Shown: positions 6,452 to 15,201, counted from the first letter of the stretch. The stretch: 16,548 bases of DNA from RUG11462 sp036308645 (GCA_036308645.1 JAXJVH010000038.1:1-16548); one strand, 5' to 3'. The notes: a model not told the origin generated them from the sequence alone. Translations and numbers: made by a program.

Positions 6452-6946
6452 TTATTTCAAGAGTTTAACATCGCCGCGTTGCAATGCCGTAACTCCTGTT
6501 CGACATACTTCCATTATATCATAAGTTGACAAAATTTCAAGGAATCCGTCTAATTTTTCAGGCTCTCCTGTAAGTTCAAAAACCATACTTGAAATTGACA
6601 AGTCAATAATTTTTGCTTTATATATCGCCGCAATTTCTCTTAAAGCCGCTCTGTTAGACTCGTCTGCCCTTACTTTTACAAGTAAAAGTTCACGCAGCAA
6701 AGCCTGTTTCGGCTCAAGTTCAAAAAATCCCTTAAACTCATAAAGTTTTTCGGTTTGGCGCATAATTTGAGTTATCTCGTCGCTGTTTCCCATTGTGGTA
6801 ATGGTAATTCTCGACAGTGTAGGGTCGTTTGTTGCAGACACGGTAAGACTGTCGATATTGAAACCACGCTGGCAAAAAAGCGAGGACAATCTTGCAAGAA
6901 CGCCTTCGTGGTTTTCAACCAAAACACTGATATACTTTTTTTCCAT
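6452..6946 (-). CDS. ilvN: Acetolactate synthase regulatory (small) subunit
   Basis: A 164-residue regulatory subunit that activates IlvB and gives it feedback inhibition by branched-chain amino acids. An ACT domain occupies about 4-77, starting with the typical SVLVENHEGVLARLSSLF and RGFNIDSLTV. It is followed by the C-terminal small-subunit domain (about 82-157). The size matches the single-ACT-domain bacterial type often called IlvH or IlvN. The AGGAGG site overlaps the end of ilvB, with a 13-nt gap, consistent with coupled translation and balanced subunit production. Confidence 0.95.
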   Translation of the reverse strand: MEKKYISVLVENHEGVLARLSSLFCQRGFNIDSLTVSATNDPTLSRITITTMGNSDEITQIMRQTEKLYEFKGFFELEPKQALLRELLLVKVRADESNRAALREIAAIYKAKIIDLSISSMVFELTGEPEKLDGFLEILSTYDIMEVCRTGVTALQRGDVKLLK

Positions 6947-6959
6947 TTTAGCGTCCTCC

Positions 6960-8609
6960 TTATTCTGTTATTATATCGTTAACGGTTTTACCCGAAGGAA
7001 TCATTGGCAAAACCTTTTCTTCTCTGTCAATTCTGCAATCAATCCAAACAGGTCCTGTTTCCTGCTTTGCCTTTTCCAAAGCGTCTGCAAGTTCATCAAC
7101 GGTTGTGCAAATGAAACCTTTACCGCCGAATCCTTCAATAACCTTTTTATAATCGGTTACACGTTCCGGCTCCGAAGAAGAAAATCTTCTTCCGTAAAAA
7201 GTTGCCTGCCATTGACGGACCATACCGAGGACCGCATTGTTCATAATAATGCTGATAACAGGAACATTATAACTTACCGCAGTACAGGCCTCGTTCATAT
7301 TCATGTGGAAAGAACCGTCGCCCGTAATATGATAAACGTGTTTAGCGCCTGTGCCTATGGCCGCGCCGATAGCCGCACCGTAGCCGTAGCCCATTGTACC
7401 CAAACCGCCGCTGGTTAAGAAGTGGTCTGCCTTAACATGGTGTAAATACTGTGCCGCCCACATCTGATGCTGACCGACGTCGGTTACGAATATGCCTTCT
7501 TCGCCTGCCGAAGCGTTGATTGCTTCAATAACCTTTTTAGGAGTAAGTTTGTTATCATTACTTTCAGGATAAGTCATTACCCAAGAATTGATTTTTTCAA
7601 TCCATTCAGTATGTTTTGTCTCCTTGATAAGCGGTAAAAGCAGTTCAAGCGCTACATTTACATCACCGCAAATGCTGTAATCAACCGCAACATTTTTGTT
7701 AATCTCGGATTTATCAATATCAATCTGAATGATTTTTGCTCTTTGTGCAAAAGCGTTTGTATTAAGCGCAACTCGGTCGGAAAAACGTGTGCCGACAGCA
7801 ATTACCACATCTGCTCTGTCGACCGCTTTATTAGCGTGAACCTGACCGTGCATACCTAAAATACCGTAGTTCAAAGGCTCGTCGTATCTTACTGCGCCTG
7901 CCGCCATAATGGTATGAACATAAGGAATATCGGCTTTTTGAATAAATTTAAGCAAAGCCTTTTCGGCTTTTGAAATCTTAACGCCGCCGCCTGCAAAAAC
8001 AACAGGTTTTTTTGCAGAGTTGATAACCTTTGCAATTTCAGATAAATCATACTCTTTTTGAGCATGCTCCGTTACTGTAGGCTCTTTTGGAGTATACTCG
8101 CAAACAGCCGCCGTAACGTCTTTCGGAATATCAACCAAAACAGGACCCGGTCTGCCCGAAGAAGCAATTTTAAAAGCGGCTCTTAATGTATCCGCCAAAT
8201 CTTCAACTCTGCGAACTACAAAATTATGCTTTGTAATCGGCATTGTGATACCGGCAATATATACCTCTTGGAAACTATCTCGACCGATAAGCGAATTGCC
8301 TACGTTACCTGTAATGGCAACCATAGGAATGCTGTCCATATAAGCGGTGGCAATACCTGTTACAAGGTTAGTAGCACCCGGACCGCTTGTTGCAATAACA
8401 ACGCCTGTTTTACCCGTTGCTCTTGCATATCCGTCTGCCGCATGAGCCGCACCCTGCTCGTGAGCAGTCATATAATGTGTAATTTTATCTCTGTATTTAT
8501 AAAGTGCGTCATAAATATTCAGCACAGCGCCGCCCGGATAACCGAAAACGGTATCAACCTTATTCTCAATAAAAACCTGTGCTAAAATTTCTGAACCGTT
8601 TAATTTCAT
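6960..8609 (-). CDS. ilvB: Acetolactate synthase catalytic (large) subunit
   Basis: A 549-residue thiamine diphosphate enzyme that condenses pyruvate with a second pyruvate (valine/leucine route) or with 2-oxobutanoate (isoleucine route). Visible elements are the catalytic Glu E51 in AHEQGAAHAADGYARATG, an FAD-binding central region, and the ThDP/Mg motif GDGSFHMNMNE (430-440) with N458. VRQWQ at 464-468 carries the Trp typical of true anabolic acetohydroxyacid synthases rather than catabolic ALS. GGAAAGG lies 11 nt upstream of the ATG. It follows ridA after the longest gap within the operon (77 nt) and is paired with ilvN. Confidence 0.97.
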   Translation of the reverse strand: MKLNGSEILAQVFIENKVDTVFGYPGGAVLNIYDALYKYRDKITHYMTAHEQGAAHAADGYARATGKTGVVIATSGPGATNLVTGIATAYMDSIPMVAITGNVGNSLIGRDSFQEVYIAGITMPITKHNFVVRRVEDLADTLRAAFKIASSGRPGPVLVDIPKDVTAAVCEYTPKEPTVTEHAQKEYDLSEIAKVINSAKKPVVFAGGGVKISKAEKALLKFIQKADIPYVHTIMAAGAVRYDEPLNYGILGMHGQVHANKAVDRADVVIAVGTRFSDRVALNTNAFAQRAKIIQIDIDKSEINKNVAVDYSICGDVNVALELLLPLIKETKHTEWIEKINSWVMTYPESNDNKLTPKKVIEAINASAGEEGIFVTDVGQHQMWAAQYLHHVKADHFLTSGGLGTMGYGYGAAIGAAIGTGAKHVYHITGDGSFHMNMNEACTAVSYNVPVISIIMNNAVLGMVRQWQATFYGRRFSSSEPERVTDYKKVIEGFGGKGFICTTVDELADALEKAKQETGPVWIDCRIDREEKVLPMIPSGKTVNDIITE

Positions 8610-8673
8610 TTTCTAAATTACCTTTCCAAAAAAATTTAAATCGGAGCAAAGTCTGATAAATTCGCTTAAATCA

Positions 8674-8688
8674 AACTTCGACGAAGTT
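8674..8688 (-). promoter_or_regulatory. Short hairpin at the end of ridA
   Basis: A compact palindrome with arms AACTTC and GAAGTT and a 3-nt loop starts within the ridA stop codon. In the leftward transcript it is followed by TGATTT, too weak a U-tract for a confident terminator. It opens the 77-nt ridA-ilvB gap, the rest of which shows only the ilvB ribosome binding site. It may be a processing site or weak attenuator. Confidence 0.4.
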
Positions 8689-9058
8689 ATAGTTCTGCAA
8701 TAACATCTACTTCAACAAGAACATTTTTCGGAAGAGTTTTGACGGCTACGCATGAACGGGCAGGTTTAGATGTAAAATATTTTCCGTAAACCTCGTTGAA
8801 AGCCGCAAAATTATCCATATCGGATAAAAAGCATACTGTTTTTACTGCTTTTTCAATTGAAGAACCCGAAGCCTTTAAAACTTCGCAAAGATTTTTGCAA
8901 ACCTGTTCTGTCTGTTCTTCAATAGTAGTGGCTTCCACCTGTCCGCTTGCAGGATTAATAGCAATCTGACCTGATGTGAAAACCAAATTTCCCGTTACAA
9001 CCGCCTGTGAATACGGGCCGATTGCGTCAGGAGCAGATTTTGTATAAACTGTATTCAT
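8687..9058 (-). CDS. ridA: RidA family enamine/imine deaminase
   Basis: A 123-residue YjgF/YER057c/UK114 (Rid) protein. The RidA subgroup hydrolyses 2-aminoacrylate and 2-aminocrotonate and their imines, released by PLP dehydratases such as IlvA, to 2-oxo acids and ammonia, and so protects other PLP enzymes. The active-site set is intact: Y16 in GPYSQA, R101 and C103 in PARSCVAV, and E116 in LVEVDVIAEL. The presence of the Arg supports true deaminase activity rather than an Rid subgroup of unknown role. It is 14 nt after ilvA, with AAGGAG 8 nt before the ATG, so the enzyme making the toxic intermediate and the one removing it are co-expressed. Confidence 0.95.
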   Translation of the reverse strand: MNTVYTKSAPDAIGPYSQAVVTGNLVFTSGQIAINPASGQVEATTIEEQTEQVCKNLCEVLKASGSSIEKAVKTVCFLSDMDNFAAFNEVYGKYFTSKPARSCVAVKTLPKNVLVEVDVIAEL

Positions 9059-9072
9059 AATCTTTTCTCCTT

Positions 9073-10269
9073 TTACTTTTTTAAATGAAATCCCTCTTCG
9101 GAGAGAGCCTTTTCAACTTCTTTAATATGTTCTTTATTCTTCGTTTCCATCTCTATTGTTAAAACGCAGTCGTTAACATTTGAGCCTTTTCCTGCGTGTT
9201 CATAGTTTACCGAAACTACGTTTGCGCCATGGTCTGCAATGATTTTTGAAACATCACGCAACTGTCCCGGCTTATCCATAAGTTCAATAGAAAGTTTGCA
9301 AAGTCTGCCTGTTTTTAAAAGTCCTCGGCTGATAACTCTTGAAAGAATTGTTACATCAATATTACCGCCTGAAACAACGCAAACCGTATTTTTACCCTTT
9401 ACGGGAATTTTGTTAAACATAACCGCCGCCACAGAAACAGCGCCTGCACCCTCGGCAGTAAGTTTTTGCTGTTCGATAAGTTCAAGTATTGCGGCTGAAA
9501 CCTCGTCCTCGCTGACTGTTACAATTTCATCAACGTACTTTTTACAAAATTCAAAGGTGTTTACGCCCGGCTCTTTTACCGCAATACCGTCGGCAATAGT
9601 CGAAACCTTTGGCAAACAAAGAATTTTGTCTTCCTCAAGCGAGCGTACCATTGAAGCCGCACCCTCTGCCTGAACGCCGTAAACTTTTACATCGGGACGG
9701 AGCGATTTTATAGCGTAAGCCACGCCCGAAATAAGTCCGCCGCCGCCTACAGGCACTACAACAGCCTCAACATCAGGATTTTCATCTAAAATTTCAAGAC
9801 CGATTGTGCCCTGACCTGCGATAACCAACTCGTCGTCGAAAGGATGAATAAACGCCATTCCTTTTTCATCACGAAGTTCAAGCGCTCTGTGATAAGCGTC
9901 GTCGTAAACGCCCTTTACCATTTCAATCTCGGCGCCGTATTTACGGGTTGCCTCAACCTTTGAAATCGGAGCGCCCTCAGGCAAACAAATGATAGATTTT
10001 ATACCGTTTTTTGTAGCGGCAAGCGCAACGCCCTGTGCGTGGTTTCCCGCAGAGCAAGCAATAACGCCTTTCGCCTTTTCCTCATCTGAAAGTTGCGAAA
10101 TTTTAAAAGCAGAACCGCGCACCTTAAACGAGCCTGTAACCTGTAAATTTTCAGGTTTTATGTAAACATTAACATCGGGATTTATCTGCGGTGCATGGAT
10201 AAGTTCGGTATTTCTTATAACATTTTTCAGCGCAAAAGCCGCCTGATATATTGTTTCAAGTGTAAGCAT
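9073..10269 (-). CDS. ilvA: Threonine ammonia-lyase with C-terminal ACT domain
   Basis: A 398-residue fold-type II PLP enzyme that deaminates L-threonine to 2-oxobutanoate, the first committed step to isoleucine. The PLP lysine is K49 in SFKVRG. SAGNHAQG (73-80) and the phosphate-binding GGGGL loop (175-179) are intact. Residues about 326-398 form an ACT-like domain (KLSIELMDKPGQLRD start). This is the roughly 400-residue architecture common in Firmicutes and Actinobacteria, shorter than the E. coli IlvA of 514 residues, and it is shared by enzymes named IlvA and TdcB. Its place inside the leu/ilv operon argues for the biosynthetic role. AGAGG lies about 9 nt upstream of the start. Confidence 0.93.
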   Translation of the reverse strand: MLTLETIYQAAFALKNVIRNTELIHAPQINPDVNVYIKPENLQVTGSFKVRGSAFKISQLSDEEKAKGVIACSAGNHAQGVALAATKNGIKSIICLPEGAPISKVEATRKYGAEIEMVKGVYDDAYHRALELRDEKGMAFIHPFDDELVIAGQGTIGLEILDENPDVEAVVVPVGGGGLISGVAYAIKSLRPDVKVYGVQAEGAASMVRSLEEDKILCLPKVSTIADGIAVKEPGVNTFEFCKKYVDEIVTVSEDEVSAAILELIEQQKLTAEGAGAVSVAAVMFNKIPVKGKNTVCVVSGGNIDVTILSRVISRGLLKTGRLCKLSIELMDKPGQLRDVSKIIADHGANVVSVNYEHAGKGSNVNDCVLTIEMETKNKEHIKEVEKALSEEGFHLKK

Positions 10270-10297
10270 TATTTTTACCTCTTTTTACCATTTAAAA

Positions 10298-11356
10298 TCA
10301 AGCAAGATATTTACAGACAACGTCGCCCATTTCACTACAGGAAACTTTAGTCACATTTTCGCCGTCGCCTAAAATATCTACTGTTCTGTAGCCGTTATCA
10401 AGCGCCTTATTTACCGCTGATTCAATTGCGTCAGCCTCTTTTGGCATATCAAACGAATAACGGAGCATCATAGCCGCCGAAAGAATTGTACCGAGCGGAT
10501 TGGCAATATTCTGACCTGCAATATCGGGAGCAGAACCGTGAATCGGCTCATACATACCCAAAGTACCCGATGAAAGCGAAGCAGAAGGCATCATTCCGAT
10601 TGAACCTGTCAGCATACTCGCCTCGTCCGACAAAATATCACCGAACATATTCTCTGTTACGATTACATCGAATTGAGCAGGATTTTTAATTAACTGCATA
10701 GCGCAGTTATCAACCAATACGTCCGAATACTCGACATCGGAATACTCTTCAGCCAAACGGTGCATAACCTTTCTCCAAAGTTTTGAAGAATCAAGCACGT
10801 TAGCCTTATCAACCGACGCTAATTTCTTATTTCTCTTTCTTGCGGTTTCAAAACCGACTCTGCCGATTCGCTCGATTTCAGCCTCAGAATAAAGCATAAT
10901 ATCCGTAGCCACATCGCCTACGGTTTTATGCTCGCCGAAATAAATACCGCCTGTAAGTTCACGAACAATCATCAAATCAATATTGTCGGCTTGTTTAAGC
11001 GGGCAAGCGTGTGACAATTGACTGAACATCTTTGTAGGACGAAGATTTGCAAAAAGTCCGAGTTCGGCTCTTACTTTTAAAAGTCCTTTTTCAGGACGGA
11101 TTGCAGGGTCGCAGGTATCCCATTTAGGACCGCCTACCGCACCGAGCAAAACGCTGTCGCTTTTCTTACAAAGTTCTATGCCTTCATCGGTAATCGGCAC
11201 GCCGAATTTATCAATAGAGCTTCCACCCATATCAACATAAGTATATTCAAATGTATGACCGTAAATTTCAGCAACTTTATCAAGCACCTTTAATGCTTCA
11301 TCAACGATTTCAGGACCGATGCCGTCGCCCTTTAAAACTGTGATTTTTTTATTCAT
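10298..11356 (-). CDS. leuB: 3-Isopropylmalate dehydrogenase
   Basis: A 352-residue NAD+-dependent enzyme that oxidatively decarboxylates 3-isopropylmalate to the 2-oxo acid precursor of leucine. Key motifs are GDGIGPEI (10-17), the substrate arginines R96, R106 and R132 (RAELGLFANLRP and VRELTGGIYFGE, with Y139), the catalytic K184, and the metal aspartates D216, D240 and D244. EPIHGSAPDIAGQNIANP (270-287) carries D278, the usual mark of NAD+ rather than NADP+ use. AAGGTG lies 7 nt before the ATG and leuD ends 21 nt upstream. Confidence 0.97.
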   Translation of the reverse strand: MNKKITVLKGDGIGPEIVDEALKVLDKVAEIYGHTFEYTYVDMGGSSIDKFGVPITDEGIELCKKSDSVLLGAVGGPKWDTCDPAIRPEKGLLKVRAELGLFANLRPTKMFSQLSHACPLKQADNIDLMIVRELTGGIYFGEHKTVGDVATDIMLYSEAEIERIGRVGFETARKRNKKLASVDKANVLDSSKLWRKVMHRLAEEYSDVEYSDVLVDNCAMQLIKNPAQFDVIVTENMFGDILSDEASMLTGSIGMMPSASLSSGTLGMYEPIHGSAPDIAGQNIANPLGTILSAAMMLRYSFDMPKEADAIESAVNKALDNGYRTVDILGDGENVTKVSCSEMGDVVCKYLA

Positions 11357-11377
11357 CTTTATTCACCTTATACGTCC

Positions 11378-11863
11378 TTATGCGTTTTTAATTGAGTTTA
11401 AAAGTCCGTTTTTAGCAATAATATCTTTAATAAACGGTGGGAAAGGCTGTGCTTTAAATTCCTTTCCTGTTGTAACGTTTGTAATAACGCCGTTATCAAA
11501 ATCAATTTTCACTTCATCTCCGTCCGAAATACCTTCCGACGCTTCGGGACATTCTAAAATAGCAAGACCTATATTAATTGAATTGCGATAGAAAATTCTT
11601 GCAAAACTCTTTGCAATAACGCAGGCAATACCCGACTCTTTAATTGCGATAGGGGCGTGTTCACGGGAAGAACCGCAACCGAAGTTTGCACCGCCTATCA
11701 TAATATCGCCTTCGCTGACTTTATTAACAAATTCCTTATCAATATCCTCCATACAATGCGACGCTAATTCCTTATGATTAGCGGTATTAAGATATCTTGC
11801 AGGAATAATAACGTCTGTATCAACATTATCGCCGTATTTATGCGCTTTTCCCTGTGCGTTCAT
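11378..11863 (-). CDS. leuD: 3-Isopropylmalate dehydratase small subunit
   Basis: A 161-residue swivel-domain subunit that pairs with LeuC to form isopropylmalate isomerase. The family motif GCGSSREHAP is at 62-71. The substrate loop reads PARYLNT (21-27). In the archaeal-like HACN/IPMI class this loop helps set specificity. The short length matches that class rather than the roughly 200-residue E. coli type. The ATG directly follows the leuC stop codon with no gap, and its GGAGG site lies in the last codons of leuC, so translation is probably coupled in the expected 1:1 ratio. Confidence 0.95.
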   Translation of the reverse strand: MNAQGKAHKYGDNVDTDVIIPARYLNTANHKELASHCMEDIDKEFVNKVSEGDIMIGGANFGCGSSREHAPIAIKESGIACVIAKSFARIFYRNSINIGLAILECPEASEGISDGDEVKIDFDNGVITNVTTGKEFKAQPFPPFIKDIIAKNGLLNSIKNA

Positions 11864-13126
11864 TTATTTTACCTCCTTCGGATCTGTGATATATCCTGTA
11901 AGTGCGGTTGCCGCAGCGGTTTCGGGACTTGCAAGATAAATTTTAGATGTAATATGACCCATTCTGCCGACAAAGTTACGGTTTGTAGTAGCAACTGCAA
12001 CCTCGTCCTCAGCCAAAATTCCCATATAACCGCCAAGACAAGGTCCGCAAGTAGGAGTAGAAACCGCACAACCGGCGTCAATAAATGTATCTATGTAACC
12101 TGCCTTAATAGACTCTTTGTAAATAGTTTGTGTGGCAGGGATAACAATACAACGAATACCCTTTGCAATATGTTTGCCTTTCAAAATTTCAGCGGCCGCT
12201 TTCATATCCGAAATTCTGCCGTTTGTGCAAGAGCCGATTACAACTTGGTCAACTTTAATATCTTTAAGTTCTGCGGCGTCCTTTGTATTTTCAGGTAAGT
12301 GAGGGCAAGCAACGGTTGAATTGATTGCCGACAAATCAATTTCTATAACTTCGTCATAAACTGCGTCATCATCAGCCGTAAAAATCTTGTATTCGTGCTG
12401 TGCTCGTTGCTTTACATATTCAAGCGTAACATCGTCAACTTCAAAAATACCGTTTTTAGCGCCTGCCTCAATAGCCATATTAGCCATACAAAGTCTGTCG
12501 TCAATGGAAAGATTTTTAAGTCCCTCGCCTGTAAATTCCATTGATTTATAAAGTGCGCCGTCAACGCCGATTTTGCCGATGATATAAAGAATAACATCTT
12601 TACCCGAAACTTTCGGCTGTAATTTTCCTGTAAGCACAAATTTAATTGCAGAAGGCACTTTAAACCAAGCCTCGCCGGTTGCCATTCCTGCCGCCATATC
12701 GGTAGAGCCTACGCCTGTTGAGAAAGCGCCCAATGCTCCGTATGTGCAGGTGTGCGAATCGGCGCCGATTACGATGTCGCCCGGCACTACCAATCCTTTT
12801 TCAGGGAGCAATGCGTGTTCAATACCCATATCGCCGACATCAAAATAATTTTCAATATCATATTTGCCTGCAAATGTTCTGCACTGCTTTGTCTGCTCTG
12901 CGGCTTTAATATCTTTATTAGGAACAAAGTGGTCCATAACCATAGCGATTTTTTTATTATCAAAAACGCCGTCAAAACCTACTTTGTTAAACTCATTAAT
13001 TGCAACTGGAGTGGTAATATCGTTACCGAGAACCAAATTCAATTTTGTTTTTATAAGTTGTCCCGCTTCTACACTTTCAAGTCCTGCGCCAGCGGCAAGA
13101 ATTTTTTGCGTCATTGTCATTCCCAT
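11864..13126 (-). CDS. leuC: 3-Isopropylmalate dehydratase large subunit
   Basis: A 420-residue aconitase-superfamily subunit that binds the [4Fe-4S] cluster and interconverts 2- and 3-isopropylmalate with LeuD. The cluster cysteines are C300 (IGSCTNGR), C360 and C363 (TPTCGPCLGG). GADSHTCTYGALG (121-133) is the other signature. At 420 residues it belongs to the compact HACN-like class, not the roughly 466-residue E. coli class. The first Met is preferred over M3 or M5 because GGAGG lies 9 nt before it. It starts 18 nt after leuA. Confidence 0.96.
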   Translation of the reverse strand: MGMTMTQKILAAGAGLESVEAGQLIKTKLNLVLGNDITTPVAINEFNKVGFDGVFDNKKIAMVMDHFVPNKDIKAAEQTKQCRTFAGKYDIENYFDVGDMGIEHALLPEKGLVVPGDIVIGADSHTCTYGALGAFSTGVGSTDMAAGMATGEAWFKVPSAIKFVLTGKLQPKVSGKDVILYIIGKIGVDGALYKSMEFTGEGLKNLSIDDRLCMANMAIEAGAKNGIFEVDDVTLEYVKQRAQHEYKIFTADDDAVYDEVIEIDLSAINSTVACPHLPENTKDAAELKDIKVDQVVIGSCTNGRISDMKAAAEILKGKHIAKGIRCIVIPATQTIYKESIKAGYIDTFIDAGCAVSTPTCGPCLGGYMGILAEDEVAVATTNRNFVGRMGHITSKIYLASPETAAATALTGYITDPKEVK

Positions 13127-13144
13127 AAGACTTAACCTCCGTAA

Positions 13145-14815
13145 TTATTCAGCGCTTGCGGCACGGTTTACCGCTGCGAAAAGCGCCTTGATAGATGAAG
13201 TGATAATATCGTTATGAATACCTACGCCCCATTCTGTTTTGCCGTTTTTATCGGTAATGCCCACATAAGAAACAGCCTTTGAAGTCGAGCCTTTTTCGAG
13301 CGCATGCTCTGTATATGTAAGGTCTGCAATATCAATGTTAACTTCCTCGCAAAGCGCATTGCTTACTGCGTCAAGACGTCCGTTACCCTCGCCGCCTAAA
13401 ACCTTTGTTTCGCCGTCGATAACAACGGTAAGAACTGCTTTAAACTGCTCTTTTTCAAGTCTTGAGAAATGAGCGTCAACATATTCAATAGGAGCGTTAA
13501 TGTTAATATAATGCTCTTTAAACTGGTCGAATACTTCGTTAATCATAAGTTCCCTGTGCTGAACGTCAGAAACGCCTTTAATAAAGTAGCTGACGTCTTC
13601 ACAAAGCGCTTTCGGCAAAGTATATCCGTAATTCTTTTCAATAAGATAACCGATACCGCCTTTGCCCGACTGCGAATTAATACGGATAACGTCGGTTTCA
13701 TACTGTCTGCCTACATCGGCAGGGTCAATCGGAAGATAAGGAACGGTCCAGGTGTTAAGACCTTTTTCCTCATGCCACTTCATACCCTTTGCAATAGCGT
13801 CCTGATGAGAGCCGGAGAAAGCGGCGAACACAAGCGCGCCCGAATACGGTGAACGCTCATAAACGTGCATTCTTGTAACTCGCTCATAAACCTCGCAAAT
13901 TTCAGGCATATTTGAGAAATCAAGTTGCGGGTCAACGCCGTGAGTAAACATATTCATACCTAAAGTAATAATATCAACGTTACCCGTTCTCTCACCGTTT
14001 CCGAAAAGCGTACCTTCAACTCGGTCGGCGCCTGCAAGCAAGCCTAACTCCGTATCGGCAACGCCGCAACCTCTGTCGTTATGCGGATGAAGTGAAACAA
14101 CAACGTTTTCACGATATTTAATGTTCTTGCACATATATTCAATCTGATTTGCGTAAATATGCGGCAAAGATAATTCAACCGTTACGGGAAGATTAAGAAT
14201 TACCTTGTTTGTAGGCGAAGGCTTTAAAACATCAAGCACCGCATTTGAAATTTCAAGCGCAAATTCAGGCTCTGTACCCGTAAAACTTTCGGGCGAATAT
14301 TCAAATCTGAAATTACTGCCGTATTCCTCCTGCAATTTAACTATCAATTCAGCGCCTTTAACGGCAATATCAATAATCTCTTTTTTATCCTTTTTGAAAA
14401 CCTGCTCACGCTGTGCAAAAGAAGTAGAATTATAAAAATGAACAATAGCGTTTTTACAACCCTCAAGGCTTTCAAAAGTTTTCTTTATAATATGTTCTCT
14501 CGCCTGAGTCAACACCTGAACGGTGACATCATCGGGAATTCTGTCCTCTTCAATAAGACGGCGTAAAAATTTATATTCCGTTTCGCTTGCGGCAGGAAAG
14601 CCTACTTCGATTTCTTTAAAACCTAATTTTACAAGCAAGTCAAAAAACTCTAATTTTTCATCAATGCTCATCGGAATAATAAGCGACTGGTTGCCGTCGC
14701 GAAGGTCAACCGAGCACCATGTAGGAGCTTTATCAATATACTCCTTTTTATGCCAATCATACTCACTCATCGGCGGATTAAAATACTGTCTTACGTATCT
14801 GTTTGCATTTTTCAT
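13145..14815 (-). CDS. leuA: 2-Isopropylmalate synthase (long, type 2 form)
   Basis: A 556-residue enzyme that condenses acetyl-CoA with 2-oxoisovalerate, the committed step to leucine. The N-terminal TIM barrel of the DRE-TIM family has DLRDGNQ at 37-43 (R39, D40), HPHNDRG at 243-249 (metal ligands H243 and H245), and GNGERTGN at 272-279 (N279). The C-terminal quarter (about 430-556) is the LeuA allosteric dimer domain, expected to bind leucine. The length and the start with the YFNPPMSEYDW motif mark the C. glutamicum/M. tuberculosis-like type rather than the roughly 515-residue E. coli type. It is the first gene of the operon, with AAGGA about 10 nt before the ATG and the T-box leader upstream. 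Confidence 0.97.
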   Translation of the reverse strand: MKNANRYVRQYFNPPMSEYDWHKKEYIDKAPTWCSVDLRDGNQSLIIPMSIDEKLEFFDLLVKLGFKEIEVGFPAASETEYKFLRRLIEEDRIPDDVTVQVLTQAREHIIKKTFESLEGCKNAIVHFYNSTSFAQREQVFKKDKKEIIDIAVKGAELIVKLQEEYGSNFRFEYSPESFTGTEPEFALEISNAVLDVLKPSPTNKVILNLPVTVELSLPHIYANQIEYMCKNIKYRENVVVSLHPHNDRGCGVADTELGLLAGADRVEGTLFGNGERTGNVDIITLGMNMFTHGVDPQLDFSNMPEICEVYERVTRMHVYERSPYSGALVFAAFSGSHQDAIAKGMKWHEEKGLNTWTVPYLPIDPADVGRQYETDVIRINSQSGKGGIGYLIEKNYGYTLPKALCEDVSYFIKGVSDVQHRELMINEVFDQFKEHYININAPIEYVDAHFSRLEKEQFKAVLTVVIDGETKVLGGEGNGRLDAVSNALCEEVNIDIADLTYTEHALEKGSTSKAVSYVGITDKNGKTEWGVGIHNDIITSSIKALFAAVNRAASAE

Positions 14816-14888
14816 TTTCTGTTCATCCTTTCAAAATTCGGCACATTAAACCTTTGGCTGATTATTTAAGAAGAGCAAATTCAAATTG

Positions 14889-15195
14889 TATATATTATCA
14901 AAAAAGCCCTCGTCTTTTTTCTTATAAAAAAAGACGAAGACTGTAAAAACTCTCCGCGGTACCACTTTTTTTGGTTTAAAATCAAACCCGCTCAATCAGC
15001 ACTTGTTTTATGCTTACTTCCTGTAACGGTGAAGTTCCGTCTTTCCTACTAAAGTTAAACTCTTTCAGTCCGCCGCTCAAGGGAGAGTTTGATTTCAGCA
15101 CACCGTTGTCTTGCATCAACCGACAACTTTCTGCAGATGTGTTACCTGCTTATCTTTTACCCTATCAACGCGTTTGCATATACAATTTAATAATT
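14889..15195 (-). promoter_or_regulatory. T-box riboswitch leader of the leu-ilv operon
   Basis: On the minus strand the canonical T-box core AAAGTGGTACCGCGGAGA is at 14968-14951, followed by a terminator at 14941-14900. Upstream is a Stem I region (about 15175-15070). Its distal hairpin has arms GTTGTC and GACAAC around GGTTGATGCAA, which resembles the conserved T-box GGTGNRA loop. T-boxes bind uncharged tRNA and then form an antiterminator, so the operon is expected to be on when a branched-chain aminoacyl-tRNA runs short. The specifier codon is uncertain: AUC (Ile, 15093-15091, after GAA and followed by A) or CUC (Leu, 15087-15085). Confidence 0.93.
14900..14941 (-). terminator. T-box conditional terminator
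   Basis: In the leftward transcript GTCTTCGTCTTTTTT pairs with AAAAAAGACGAGGGC (15 bp including two G-U pairs) around a 6-nt loop, followed directly by a run of six T. It lies between the T-box core and leuA, where readthrough decides operon expression. The 5' arm must stay free of this stem for antitermination to occur. Confidence 0.92.
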
Positions 15196-15201
15196 TCTTA
15201 C

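Noticed and set aside
6795..7418. Rightward 207-codon frame opposite ilvN and ilvB
   Set aside because: It is antisense to two conserved genes, with no ribosome binding site and no recognisable domain.
8674..8688. ridA-ilvB hairpin as a full terminator
   Set aside because: The stem is only 6 bp and the following T-tract is interrupted. The downstream genes have no visible promoter of their own and complete the same pathway.
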